Below are positions 34,827 to 45,097 of a stretch of 64,000 bases of DNA, in pieces. This stretch comes from Candidatus Saccharimonadota bacterium (lineage in GTDB: Bacteria; Patescibacteriota; Saccharimonadia; Saccharimonadales; Saccharimonadaceae), in the NCBI GenBank assembly GCA_017545505.1, contig JAFWNB010000002.1, positions 116,327 to 180,326 on the forward strand, in the 5' to 3' direction. Made by a program: the position numbers and the translations under genes. Under the pieces are notes generated by a model. That model did no database searches and was not told the DNA's origin. It saw nothing but the letters and a program-made list of their open reading frames with translations. How positions within the stretch are numbered: the first letter of the stretch is position 1; the number at the start of each line of letters is the position of its first letter.

Positions 34827-36035
34827 ATGAATATCTATATTTCCGGTATCTCTGGCACCGGTATGGGGCCACTCGCATTGATGGCTAAAGCTGCAGGCTT
34901 TAACGTTTACGGCTCAGATTTGGCTAAAGGCGCTATCTATAATGAGCTCATCAAGGCTGGTATTGAAGTAGAAATTGGTCTTCAAGATGGAGAATTTTTA
35001 AAAAACAAACTAAAAAACGGAATTGACTGGTTTGTCTACACATCTGCGCTACCAGAAAGTCATCCAGAACTCGTGCTAGCAAAAGAATCTGGCATTAAAA
35101 CTACCAAACGAGATGATTTTACGGCATATCTAGTTGAGAAATTAAATCTAAAAATGGTTGCAGTAGCTGGAACCCATGGTAAAACTACTACTACGGCAAT
35201 GATAATCTGGGCAAGCCTCCAGATGAAACTACCAATCTCTTATATTGTAGGCACGACTCTCGGCTTCACTTCGAGTGGCTCCTACAAAAAAGGAGATGAA
35301 TTTTTTGTTTATGAAGCCGACGAATATGATCGTAATTTTCTAAAATATCATCCATGGCTTGCCGTAATACCATCAGTTTCATATGACCATCCAGATATTT
35401 ACAAAACCAAAGTAGATTATCTAGAAGCATTTAGTCAATTCGAAAATCAAAGCAAAGAAGTAATAAAAACTGGGCTAGAAGAAGATAAGTTTAATTTAGC
35501 TGGCGCAGTTCGGAGAATAGATGCTGGCCTTGCCGCTGCCGCAATTTTAAAAATGTCACCAAACAGCATAGAAAAAGAAGTAATTAATATTCTAAATAGG
35601 TTCCCAGGTGTTGGTCGTAGGTTTGAAAGATTAGCTGATGGTTTATACACTGATTACGCTCATCATCCGGAAGAAATTGCCGCGACGTTGGAGATCGCCA
35701 AAGAAGAGAACGAACGATTAGGCAAAAACGGTGTAGTTGCTATTTATGAACCACATCAGAATTCTCGTCAGCACGAAGTTCGTGATGGCTATAGAAGCGC
35801 CTTTAAAAATGCTGACAAACTATTCTGGCTCCCAACATATTTAACGCGCGAAAATGAAAACTTAAAAGTTTTGAAACCCGCAGATTTTATCAAAGATTTA
35901 GAAAACATAGACGCTGTGCCCGCGGATTTAAACGACAGCTTAAAGCAAGTGATCAAAAACTATCTAAAAGAGAATTATTTAGTATTACTAATGACGGCCG
36001 GTCCAGCCGATGCTTGGCTTCGCGATATTATTTAA
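34827..36035 (+). CDS. murC: UDP-N-acetylmuramate-L-alanine ligase MurC
   Basis: MurC adds L-Ala to UDP-MurNAc with ATP in the cytoplasm. The 402-aa protein has an N-terminal UDP-binding domain (ISGTGMGPLALMAKAAGFNVYGSD), the ATP loop AGTHGKTTT, YEADEYDRNFL with the Mg-binding glutamate, SYDHPDIY, FPGVGRRFERL and TDYAHHPEEI, all typical of MurC. It is slightly shorter than the usual 450-480 aa. Mpl-type recycling ligase is a less likely alternative. It is leaderless. The stop overlaps the convergent giant surface gene by 4 bp. Confidence 0.92.
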   Translation: MNIYISGISGTGMGPLALMAKAAGFNVYGSDLAKGAIYNELIKAGIEVEIGLQDGEFLKNKLKNGIDWFVYTSALPESHPELVLAKESGIKTTKRDDFTAYLVEKLNLKMVAVAGTHGKTTTTAMIIWASLQMKLPISYIVGTTLGFTSSGSYKKGDEFFVYEADEYDRNFLKYHPWLAVIPSVSYDHPDIYKTKVDYLEAFSQFENQSKEVIKTGLEEDKFNLAGAVRRIDAGLAAAAILKMSPNSIEKEVINILNRFPGVGRRFERLADGLYTDYAHHPEEIAATLEIAKEENERLGKNGVVAIYEPHQNSRQHEVRDGYRSAFKNADKLFWLPTYLTRENENLKVLKPADFIKDLENIDAVPADLNDSLKQVIKNYLKENYLVLLMTAGPADAWLRDII

Positions 36036-39000
36036 TACCTTGGTGGCAAGTCCTGTAGATAAGTTGTTTCAAACGCATCAACCTTTTGCTCTTCATTGTC
36101 AGTATTATCATCACCCCACATATAAAGGGACGGATCAAAGTTAATAATTTCAGCGGGAACAATAGAATTAGCACCAGTAGCAGCTCCATAAGTACGATTT
36201 GGAATTAATGAATTGGCTATTACTGCGCCATTAATTTTGAGTTGTCTAGAATTAATACTATCGTTAATATCGTCTGATTCATAACATGTAGTAACATTTT
36301 CATCAGCTATTAGTAGTGCGTCTATATTGTCAACTTTGCAACTAATTTTAATGTTCTTTCCGTATATTACAAGTTTTGGTATATCAGTTATTAACGTGTA
36401 ACTATCACTGGCGTCATAAGTAATATTACCGTCTATAATGATATCTTTATCAGAGTGGACTACTTTTCTAACGCCTTTGCCTATGGTGCTTTCTGGTATA
36501 GTAAGCTCGTTATTTTTACCGTAGTAATAACTAGTTTCATCGTTTAGATTTATAATACCAGAAGCATTAGCATCGCCCTTCTTCATAAATTTAGCAACTA
36601 TTGATTCTTTATCTTGCTTTATGCTGTTTGATGAAGTAGATGTACCGATACCGGGCACAAATCCTTGATTGCAGTTGCTATTTGCGAATGACAATGGGAC
36701 ACGATTACAAAATGAGGTGTTATTGATGCTCTCTAGATTACCTAAGTTTAGTCCTAGCGATGCTCCACTGGCAAATCCTGTAACAGTATTTCCGGCTATT
36801 ACACCCAACTCGCCCCATGAGCCAAAGACATAGTTGGTGCTATTCTTATTAAATATATTGTAGTCCGTTACACCACTTAAATGATTTTTAATGCTTGTAG
36901 CAGTATTAATCTTATTGCGCGAATAGACATTCCCTCCCCAAACTTGGATGGAAGGTTTTTTGGCAACAGTGTAACAAACTGGTTCGGAATAGCTCCATTC
37001 GCCATTACCTTCTTTATTTTCCCAGTTAGTATCCGCTCCGCTTTCTGCAGGATAAACCGCAGATCGTACACATACCTCCGTGCCGGCATTAACATCTGGT
37101 ATATTGGCGAGAATACTCTTCTTAATATTATCCCCTTCTTTTTTCCCACTGCTATTAAGGGCGCCTGTAGCGATTTCATCTGTCAAATAGCATTCTCCGT
37201 TATAGCATAATTCCAGTTTTCGTTTGGAGTCTTCAACTCTAGTTGCATATTCTCCGTTAGTCTCGTTGTTCTGTCGTGGTGAGGTGAAGATATAAAACTC
37301 AAACTTTTTTGATTCGCCAGCATAAACTATATTGTTGTCACTTGTAATTATTTCTGTCCTATTAATAAAATTATATGGAATCCTAATATCCGCATAATCT
37401 GAGATTTTAGCAATATTTACTGTTGCGATTATCTTATTGTTATTAGTACCAAAGGATATTGTTTTTGGGGTATATCTACTATTATTCGCGTAATTTGTTT
37501 GCGCATAACTTCTTATACTCTTACCAACATTGTTATTTGATACTACATAAGCCGAATCACCTTTCAATTCTTTTTCTACTTTAGTGGCATCACCTACCAT
37601 TTGAGAATAATTAGTCGAAAACGCGACGGAGCCTTTTATATAAAGAGTGAAAGTATTTTTAAATGCATTATTTATTTCGCTCTCTAAAATCGAATTAACA
37701 GCGGACTGAACTGTGGTTTTATTCTCATTATTAATACTCCCCTTATTAATATTTTCATCGACCACCTTTGTGGTGTATGGTTTAAAATTGTAAGCAACTT
37801 GACAAGTTGGTTCATAAGTACCCTTTAGGTCGATTCTGTCGCCGGGTTTTGCGTATATATAATCATCTCTGTAATTTGACCATTTTGGTGCATTTTCATT
37901 TCTGATTTTTATATCAATACTTGAATCATAGTTTCCGGCCGCAAAGGCACAAGCTTTTTCTGTCGCAATTTCAGTATTTCCACCGTGTGGATTAAAAGCA
38001 ATTTGATAGCAAACTATGTCACCAGGTTTTAATAATTCCGTAGCCTTTTTAATCAACGAGCCTTCTGTGTCATTTGATGGAGCAAATGGGGAGGCATGGT
38101 CTAATTCAGTAACATTGGTCCAGACGCCGTTGTTTATTTGTTTTTTTACGCTATATGAAACCTTACCAAATCCTTTTTCGGTTTTTAGTTTTAGCCAAAA
38201 ATATGCTTTACATCCACTTGACGAACAATTCTTTATTTCGTAAAACGCATCTCCATTTGTGTTTTTCCACCCGGTATTTGCACCGGTGCCATTACTATAC
38301 GTGCTCGTACTAGCTACGGACGCATATCCTTTAAACTCGTTTCGTTCATAAACTGCAAAGATATACGTATTAGTCGTTAAAGAATTAACAGTATATGTAT
38401 TATTACTATTAATTATGGCCCCAGAGTCTTTTTTTACTCTCCAACCTTTGAAAGTATAACCTTCAAAAGACTTGTTACTTACTGAAGCTTTTTTTCCATA
38501 TGCGACATTATCTGTATCTATTGCAATTCCACTATTTAGATATTTGCCATTTTCATCTACGGCAAAAGCTGTAAGAGCGCGATTCTGGGCTTCGCTATTA
38601 TATGTTACGATAATAAAAGCATCGGCTGAGGCGCGGCTATTGCCAGCATTACCACACGCTAATCCATTTTTATTACATCTATATACAGTAATCATATTTC
38701 CATTTATTGTCGGATCAACATATACGGCATAATTAATTGTTATGCCAAAACTATAATTACTTGTTCCGCCAGTATAAATACTAACCGGCGTCTCGTTATA
38801 ATCCGAGATAGATTTTGACACTCTACCAATCGTTAAAAAACCATCATCTCTAAAGAATTTTGGATCGCCAGGGCCATCCATAGTGATCGACATAGTGTTT
38901 ACGTTTATTGGGCAACCAGCAGCCTGTTCGCAGAACCCAATTGCATCATTATAATCGCGTGTATTTTCTTTACCGTTCCATACCGATCTATAATCCACCG

Positions 39001-39481
39001 CCGACCAACTAACTCCATGTGGCTCCCAAATAATATTGGAAGTAAATTTGAATTTTAGTTTTGCTCCATCTATTCTGTCCATTTCTGATTCATTCACTAT
39101 AATGTGATAATAATCATAAGGTTCGCCAGAATAATCCGTACTCCAATAAGCTTTTTCGGTAACTATGCAATCGATATCATTACCATTATCATCTTTAGTT
39201 TTTATCATTGCGTTACCGTCACTTGTATTTGAAGTAACGATTTCATTATTCCATATTCTCTCTATACCTTTTTTGCCTAATACTTTCGAAATCGGCTTCC
39301 AGCTATTTCCGTTATCGGTACTAGCCTCAACACATGTTTGCACCTTATAATAACTATTGGCCGGATTATCTACAGCTGAAGCATTAGTTTCGAAAAAACA
39401 TAACATCAAATAAAAACTAGCCACAAAAAAAACGCAAACAAACAACGAAATGTTTTTTTTCAGCCCATCTCTTTTGATCAT
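36032..39481 (-). CDS. Giant secreted surface protein A
   Basis: This 1149-aa exported protein has a signal peptide (about 1-36, ISLFVCVFFVASFYLMLCFF, ending NASA) and beta-rich repeats. One InlB-B-like segment is visible (FEGYTFKGWRV, TYIFAVYERNEFKGYA). Later domains carry paired cysteines (SSSGCKAYFWLKL, ICYQIAFNPHGG). The C-terminal module (KKPSIQVWGGNVYSRNKI, FGSWGELGVIAGNTVTGFA, NGAVIANSLIPNRTYG) is nearly the same as in protein B at 39566. There is no C-terminal anchor. TAAAAT lies about 8 nt before the ATG. Likely an adhesin or matrix protein; its exact role is unknown. Confidence 0.78.
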   Translation of the reverse strand: MIKRDGLKKNISLFVCVFFVASFYLMLCFFETNASAVDNPANSYYKVQTCVEASTDNGNSWKPISKVLGKKGIERIWNNEIVTSNTSDGNAMIKTKDDNGNDIDCIVTEKAYWSTDYSGEPYDYYHIIVNESEMDRIDGAKLKFKFTSNIIWEPHGVSWSAVDYRSVWNGKENTRDYNDAIGFCEQAAGCPINVNTMSITMDGPGDPKFFRDDGFLTIGRVSKSISDYNETPVSIYTGGTSNYSFGITINYAVYVDPTINGNMITVYRCNKNGLACGNAGNSRASADAFIIVTYNSEAQNRALTAFAVDENGKYLNSGIAIDTDNVAYGKKASVSNKSFEGYTFKGWRVKKDSGAIINSNNTYTVNSLTTNTYIFAVYERNEFKGYASVASTSTYSNGTGANTGWKNTNGDAFYEIKNCSSSGCKAYFWLKLKTEKGFGKVSYSVKKQINNGVWTNVTELDHASPFAPSNDTEGSLIKKATELLKPGDIVCYQIAFNPHGGNTEIATEKACAFAAGNYDSSIDIKIRNENAPKWSNYRDDYIYAKPGDRIDLKGTYEPTCQVAYNFKPYTTKVVDENINKGSINNENKTTVQSAVNSILESEINNAFKNTFTLYIKGSVAFSTNYSQMVGDATKVEKELKGDSAYVVSNNNVGKSIRSYAQTNYANNSRYTPKTISFGTNNNKIIATVNIAKISDYADIRIPYNFINRTEIITSDNNIVYAGESKKFEFYIFTSPRQNNETNGEYATRVEDSKRKLELCYNGECYLTDEIATGALNSSGKKEGDNIKKSILANIPDVNAGTEVCVRSAVYPAESGADTNWENKEGNGEWSYSEPVCYTVAKKPSIQVWGGNVYSRNKINTATSIKNHLSGVTDYNIFNKNSTNYVFGSWGELGVIAGNTVTGFASGASLGLNLGNLESINNTSFCNRVPLSFANSNCNQGFVPGIGTSTSSNSIKQDKESIVAKFMKKGDANASGIINLNDETSYYYGKNNELTIPESTIGKGVRKVVHSDKDIIIDGNITYDASDSYTLITDIPKLVIYGKNIKISCKVDNIDALLIADENVTTCYESDDINDSINSRQLKINGAVIANSLIPNRTYGAATGANSIVPAEIINFDPSLYMWGDDNTDNEEQKVDAFETTYLQDLPPRY
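36132..36214 (-). repeat. Inverted repeat 1, copy in gene A
   Basis: This 83-bp segment is identical to the reverse complement of 43547-43629 in gene B. It codes for the end of the shared C-terminal module. Confidence 0.9.
36918..36981 (-). repeat. Inverted repeat 2, copy in gene A
   Basis: This 64-bp segment is identical to the reverse complement of 42642-42705 in gene B, and similarity extends further on both sides with few mismatches. It codes for VAKKPSIQVWGGNVYSR. Confidence 0.9.
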
Positions 39482-39565
39482 ATAAAACTATTTTACCATA
39501 AACATCATAAGTCTTGTACTATTTTATTTCTAGATTTTTTATTTCGGTTATGATAATATAACTAT

Positions 39566-42500
39566 ATGAATAAAAGCTCTGGAGGTTTTGCTTCGTGCGG
39601 TAGCTTTAAAATAGTGCTTTTTTGCAGTTTTTTGTTTGTTACGTTTTTGAGTATAAGCTGTGGCAATAAAGCTTTCGCAAATGAAGCAACTAGCCATTTC
39701 AGGATAACAACTTGTGCGGAAGTAAGCTTAGATAATGGAGTTACATACGGAACTATTAAGAATAAGTTAGGCAGTAATGGGGTAAAATACTATTGGCCGA
39801 TATACACTTACAAGGATAAATATGATGAATACGAATACTCGAAGTCTACCGACGATGCGAATGAGAGTGTAAATATAGATGTAGAGAATGGTTGTATTTC
39901 TACATGGTGGGCATATTGGCCAGGAGCAAATGAACTCTATAGAGGTGGCCTCAGGATAAGAATAGACGAATCCGGAATTACAGACAAAATAAAAAATATC
40001 AGTAATATAAAATTTAGATTTAGGTCTACTGTAAATTTAGTACCGCTGAATGGCGTTTATTGGTCTGTTGTGGATTATAGAACAATATGGAATGACCAAA
40101 ACAACGATCCTAGATATAATAAAGTAATTGGTTTTTGTACCCCCAATCAAGATTGTCCAATTACGACATCTATGTACGGGACTTTGGAACAGGCAACTAC
40201 TGGAAGAGATATGGACCGGATAGAAGAGGTCGCGTGGAACTCAAAAAGTTTTTTGTCTGATGTTGGGACCATCTCTCTTTATACAGGTGATACTACGACC
40301 TTATCATATGGCGTCACTATGAACTACGCAGTTAAAAACACAATCCTTGGTAATAATATAGTGGATATTAAAAGGTGTGACGCTGCGGGAAATAACTGCG
40401 GCGTGTCTAGCCGTGCCTCTGTCGATTCATTTGTACAACTCGTATATAAAAGCGCTCCAAAACACAATCTTACAGCTTATGCTAGGCCAGATACCTCATC
40501 GTATTTTAACGCCAATGGAGCAGTCACAACTAAGAAGAGCGAAGGTTGGACAAACAAAAAGACAGTCAACTACAATGGGAGCGCTACGGTAACCACGGAT
40601 GGTTTTAACCCTGCCGGCTATACATGGAACAAATGGGGTACGAGCTGTAATAGCGTTACTACTCGCAATTGTACAAAAAATAATATAACCAGTGATACCG
40701 AAGTTTTCGCATACTATACTAGAAACTCTTTCCAAGGCCATGCTTATGTTTCGAACACGCCAGATTTTGGCAACGGTACTTCTAGGGCTCAAACCGGATG
40801 GGTGTCTAACGATAAAGATGTTTCTACCGAAATTGATTGTCCGAACAATGGTTGTTCAGTATATTTCTGGCTAAAGCTCCTCACTGTGGCTGGCTCAGGC
40901 AAAACATCATATCAATACGGTAAGCAGATAAATAACGGCACCGTCAACTGGCTACCAAGTAGTACTACATATTATAATATTGCGCCAAGTAAAGTAAAAG
41001 ATGGCCAAAATGCTACCTATATCAGAGGCGCCTCGGGAAATGGCCAAAATGAACCTCTCAATCCAGGCGACAAAATTTGTTATTACTTAAAATTCAAACC
41101 ATATGGTTCACTTAGTAACGATACTTATAAAACTATTTCAGCATGTGCAACCGCCAAAGAAACAACTTTTAAAGGTAAGAGTAATATTTCTGGTGCCACT
41201 AGTAGCAATATGGATTACCAAAGCGCCAATAAAACAATTACTTCTACTATAAGCAATTGTTCTTCTATAAGTGGCTGCAAAGTTTCATTTAGTCACTGGC
41301 TCAAACGTAGTGGCAGTTCGGGCGCAACTGCATATACTATCTCACGCACATCGAATCTAACAGGCGATGATAGGGGAATAGAAAACGATAGAGGAATACA
41401 AAATAACAGCAATTTAAAAAGTGGCACTTTTGATTCTAGCGAAGCAGAAGTATTTAATAGTGGCACTCTGACTTTGTATCCAGGTATGGTAGTATGTGAA
41501 ACCCTGAAGTTCAAAACAAGTAATACTTCGTCTGGAAAAGATGTTTCTACGACGGTCTGCGCTTCAGCGCTCGGTAAAGCTCAACCTGATCCAGGAGAAG
41601 ATGGAAGTAATGCATTTATCAAAATAGAAGTCAAGAATAATAATGTCAAAAAATATAATACCTTTGGACATATTGTTTATGCTAAACCTGGTGACGAATT
41701 AACCTACCGCGCGACTTATGATCCGATTTTGCAATATACATATTATCTTATTCCGCAAAAAATGCGTATTAATGGCGGAACCATTTATCCTACTAGCGGC
41801 ACAAATAGTACATCAAGTTTAGGAACGATGTTTGATTCAAATAAAGGTTCTCTAAAAGGATGGAATAATGCCTTTAGTATTCAGCGTAAGTTTAGTAGTC
41901 AAGAAGATAATTTTGATGGAGCAAGTACGCTTAGTAATTATACCTATGGGAACGGAAACACAGAAAAACGAAACGAACAACATGATTATAATGTCTCTAG
42001 TTCCAATATAGGTAAAAGTATAGGTGAGAAAGCAATCACAAATCTAAATGACACTACCAAAACAACACCAAAACAAGTCACATTTGAAAACGATAACAAT
42101 ACTAATCGGGGGAATGTTGACACGGGCGCCATATCTAGCACGGCATTCGCGCGCATTCCATATAATTTTATTCTAAATAGCGAGATTAAAAATCCTGAGG
42201 GAGAAAACATAGTTTATGCTGGTGAAAAATCCACAATTCATTATAATATTAATCTCGAGCCAAAAAAGAATTGCGAAACATCAGACGATTGCGGTGAATA
42301 CACTACACATGTATCTAACCCAGAGATTAGATTAATAGTCTATTATCCAACTGATGGACCAAGTAAAATACCTGGTATAAGTAGTTGGGGTGATAGTAAC
42401 ACTAATGACCTTTGTTCGTATTATGGCTTAACGAATAACCAGAATAGCTGTAGCCATGAAAAAGCTTATAATAATTTGAGTATAAGTAAAAGTATTGAGA

Positions 42501-43729
42501 ATAGTGAAGCAACCTTTTATGTAAAAGACTTAAATGCTGGTTCTAATGTCTGTGTCGCGATTGCGAATTATCCATCCACTAGTGGAGCTGACACTAACTG
42601 GAATGATAGTGAGGGGAATCATAGATGGAGTATTTCAGAATCAGTTTGTTACACTGTTGCCAAAAAACCTTCCATCCAAGTTTGGGGAGGGAATGTCTAT
42701 TCGCGTAATAAGATTAATACTGCTACGAGCATTAAAAATTATCTAGACGGTGTCATGGATTACGATATATTTAACAAGAATGCTACTAACTATGTCTTTG
42801 GCTCATGGGGCGAATTAGGCGTAATAGCCGGAAATACTGTTACAGGATTTGCTAGTGGAGCCACTATGGGATATGAACAGAATAATAATGGCGCACTTTT
42901 ACCAAATCCTCAAGGCGAAAATGGGAATAACTCTGGAATAGTTGGTGGTAATAAAGAAGACATCAATAAAACCTTATTTTGTAATCGTGTCCCGTTATCA
43001 TTCGCTAATAGTGAATGTGGCCAGACGTCTACTTCCAGTATCGGTATATCTACTTCATCAAACAGTATAAAGCAAGACAAATCATCAATTATCAGCACAT
43101 ATATCCTCAATGATATAGTAGAGAACAGAGTGTCGAACAATCTAGTGACTTTAACTAGTCCTAGCGATCAAAGCTTTAAATATAAAGATACAAATGTATA
43201 CTATTATTATAATGGCAATAATAATGATTTAACCCTTAGTGGAGGAATTGTGGAAAAAGGTACAGTTCAAGTAGTACATTCAGGCAAGAATATTATAATT
43301 ACTGGTAATATTGAATACGATACGGCTGGCGGTTATGCCAATTTCCAACAAATGCCAAAACTAGTAGTATATGCAAAGAATATCTATATAGATTGCGAGG
43401 TAACAAGTATTGATGCACTACTAATAGCCGATGATAAAGTAATTACTTGTAATAACTTTGACGCAGATAACATAAATAGTATTAAAGAGCATATAAACGA
43501 AAAAGCTAATTCTAAACAACTCAAAATTAATGGTGCAGTAATAGCTAATTCATTAATTCCAAATCGTACTTATGGAGCTGCTACTGGTGCTAATTCTATT
43601 GTTCCCGCTGAAATTATTAACTTTGATCCAACCCTTTATATGTGGGGTGGTGATAATACTGACAATGAAGAGCAGAAAGTTGATGTATTCAATGTCGTCT
43701 ACACTAGCGAAGTTTCAACCAGATTCTAG
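39566..43729 (+). CDS. Giant secreted surface protein B, paralogue of A
   Basis: The 1387-aa exported protein has a signal peptide (IVLFCSFLFVTFLSISCG, ending KAFA). N-terminal domains parallel those of A (VYWSVVDYRTIWND, TLSYGVTMNYAV). Repeated middle domains carry paired Cys (CPNNGCSVYFWLKLLT, CSSISGCKVSFSHWLKR), and an extra copy makes it longer than A. The C-terminal module is shared with A almost word for word (SIQVWGGNVYSRNKINTAT). No anchor is visible. The genes are divergent with 84 bp between them. The extra middle repeat suggests growth by internal duplication. Confidence 0.78.
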   Translation: MNKSSGGFASCGSFKIVLFCSFLFVTFLSISCGNKAFANEATSHFRITTCAEVSLDNGVTYGTIKNKLGSNGVKYYWPIYTYKDKYDEYEYSKSTDDANESVNIDVENGCISTWWAYWPGANELYRGGLRIRIDESGITDKIKNISNIKFRFRSTVNLVPLNGVYWSVVDYRTIWNDQNNDPRYNKVIGFCTPNQDCPITTSMYGTLEQATTGRDMDRIEEVAWNSKSFLSDVGTISLYTGDTTTLSYGVTMNYAVKNTILGNNIVDIKRCDAAGNNCGVSSRASVDSFVQLVYKSAPKHNLTAYARPDTSSYFNANGAVTTKKSEGWTNKKTVNYNGSATVTTDGFNPAGYTWNKWGTSCNSVTTRNCTKNNITSDTEVFAYYTRNSFQGHAYVSNTPDFGNGTSRAQTGWVSNDKDVSTEIDCPNNGCSVYFWLKLLTVAGSGKTSYQYGKQINNGTVNWLPSSTTYYNIAPSKVKDGQNATYIRGASGNGQNEPLNPGDKICYYLKFKPYGSLSNDTYKTISACATAKETTFKGKSNISGATSSNMDYQSANKTITSTISNCSSISGCKVSFSHWLKRSGSSGATAYTISRTSNLTGDDRGIENDRGIQNNSNLKSGTFDSSEAEVFNSGTLTLYPGMVVCETLKFKTSNTSSGKDVSTTVCASALGKAQPDPGEDGSNAFIKIEVKNNNVKKYNTFGHIVYAKPGDELTYRATYDPILQYTYYLIPQKMRINGGTIYPTSGTNSTSSLGTMFDSNKGSLKGWNNAFSIQRKFSSQEDNFDGASTLSNYTYGNGNTEKRNEQHDYNVSSSNIGKSIGEKAITNLNDTTKTTPKQVTFENDNNTNRGNVDTGAISSTAFARIPYNFILNSEIKNPEGENIVYAGEKSTIHYNINLEPKKNCETSDDCGEYTTHVSNPEIRLIVYYPTDGPSKIPGISSWGDSNTNDLCSYYGLTNNQNSCSHEKAYNNLSISKSIENSEATFYVKDLNAGSNVCVAIANYPSTSGADTNWNDSEGNHRWSISESVCYTVAKKPSIQVWGGNVYSRNKINTATSIKNYLDGVMDYDIFNKNATNYVFGSWGELGVIAGNTVTGFASGATMGYEQNNNGALLPNPQGENGNNSGIVGGNKEDINKTLFCNRVPLSFANSECGQTSTSSIGISTSSNSIKQDKSSIISTYILNDIVENRVSNNLVTLTSPSDQSFKYKDTNVYYYYNGNNNDLTLSGGIVEKGTVQVVHSGKNIIITGNIEYDTAGGYANFQQMPKLVVYAKNIYIDCEVTSIDALLIADDKVITCNNFDADNINSIKEHINEKANSKQLKINGAVIANSLIPNRTYGAATGANSIVPAEIINFDPTLYMWGGDNTDNEEQKVDVFNVVYTSEVSTRF
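42642..42705 (+). repeat. Inverted repeat 2, copy in gene B
   Basis: 64 bp identical to the reverse complement of 36918-36981. Confidence 0.9.
43547..43629 (+). repeat. Inverted repeat 1, copy in gene B
   Basis: 83 bp identical to the reverse complement of 36132-36214. Confidence 0.9.
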
Positions 43730-43747
43730 TATGTTATAATAAGGGGT

Positions 43748-45097
43748 ATGAAATCCAGGAGTCAGTTTGTTTGTCAGCAATGTGGTGCAACCTATGCTAA
43801 ATGGATAGGTCAGTGCACAAATTGCCAAGCCTGGAATTCTCTCGTAGAACAAATTTCAGAATCAGCTACCAACGCAAAATCCGCCTTAGCAAAAGGTGCC
43901 GTATCTGGTAAAAAATTAGATTTTGTTAAACTATCGTCTATTACTCCGTCGGACGCTAAAGCCAGACTATTGACTGAATTCTCCGATTTAAATACGGTTC
44001 TAGGAGGCGGAATACTTCTAGGCTCAGTTTCACTTTTGGCCGGCCAGCCAGGCATAGGTAAATCTACTCTGCTTATGCAAATATGCGCTGAAATCGCTAA
44101 AACTCGTCCAGTTTTATATATTTCTGGCGAAGAGTCAGCCGGGCAGGTTAAGCTTCGCGCCGAAAGGTTAGGGGCTAAATCAGACAAATTAAATTTTGCT
44201 TCATCTACATCTGGTAACGATATCGCAAAAACCATCGAAAGTGGCGAATTCGATTTAGTGATAGTAGATTCGATTCAAACGCTCGCGATGGATGAGATCT
44301 CATCCGCTCCGGGCACCGTTTCGCAAGTTACAAATTGTGGAAATCTTATTATTCGCGCCGCAAAATCCACTGACACCGCCGTAGTAATTGTGGGCCACGT
44401 CACAAAAGAAGGCACTTTGGCCGGGCCAAAAGTCTTAGAGCATTTAGTAGACGTTGTTTTAAATTTTGAGGGTGATCGTTATGGCGGATTTAAAACCGTA
44501 CGCGCCATTAAAAATCGTTTTGGCTCAACGAATGAAGTTGCGATTTTTGAAATGGCGAATTCCGGCCTCAAAGAAGTAAAGAATCCTTCTGAGGCTTTAC
44601 TCGCTGAACGTACCAATACTGATGGCTCGATTATTTTGGCTACTTTAGAAGGGAATCGTCCAATTTTGGTTGAAATACAGGCTCTAGCTACCAAATCAAA
44701 TTTTGGTTATCCTAAACGCACTGCAAGTGGTTTTGACCTAAATCGCCTTAATCTCTTAATTGCAGTTTTAGAGCGTCGTACGAAACTCCAATTATCAGAT
44801 AAAGACATTTTCATAAATGTGGTAGGTGGTATGAAACTTGCCGATTCGGCTGCAGACCTTGCTGTTTGTATGGCAATAGCTTCCGCTGTAGCTGGGCGTA
44901 AGCTCGGTGGAGAATATGTAGTATTTGGCGAAGTTGGCCTTGGTGGCGAAATTCGTTCTGCTTTTCGTGCCGACCAGCGCATAGCTGAAGCAAAAAAACT
45001 TGGTTTTAAGCACGCAATCGCCCCAGCCACCATTCATGATAAATTTGTTATTCCTATGAAAGACCTACGCGAAACACTAATCAAATACGTCAAATGA
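43748..45097 (+). CDS. radA: DNA repair protein RadA
   Basis: RadA is a branch-migration motor in recombination. The 449-aa protein has a four-cysteine zinc finger (C9, C12, C23, C26), Walker A GQPGIGKST (99-107), LVIVDSIQTL, the RadA-specific KNRFG motif, and a C-terminal Lon-like domain (GGMKLADSAADLAVCMAIAS, GEVGLGGEIR). TATAAT ends 7 nt before the ATG. It overlaps ruvC by 4 nt (ATGA), so DNA-repair functions are grouped: radA-ruvC, then ruvA. Confidence 0.97.
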   Translation: MKSRSQFVCQQCGATYAKWIGQCTNCQAWNSLVEQISESATNAKSALAKGAVSGKKLDFVKLSSITPSDAKARLLTEFSDLNTVLGGGILLGSVSLLAGQPGIGKSTLLMQICAEIAKTRPVLYISGEESAGQVKLRAERLGAKSDKLNFASSTSGNDIAKTIESGEFDLVIVDSIQTLAMDEISSAPGTVSQVTNCGNLIIRAAKSTDTAVVIVGHVTKEGTLAGPKVLEHLVDVVLNFEGDRYGGFKTVRAIKNRFGSTNEVAIFEMANSGLKEVKNPSEALLAERTNTDGSIILATLEGNRPILVEIQALATKSNFGYPKRTASGFDLNRLNLLIAVLERRTKLQLSDKDIFINVVGGMKLADSAADLAVCMAIASAVAGRKLGGEYVVFGEVGLGGEIRSAFRADQRIAEAKKLGFKHAIAPATIHDKFVIPMKDLRETLIKYVK

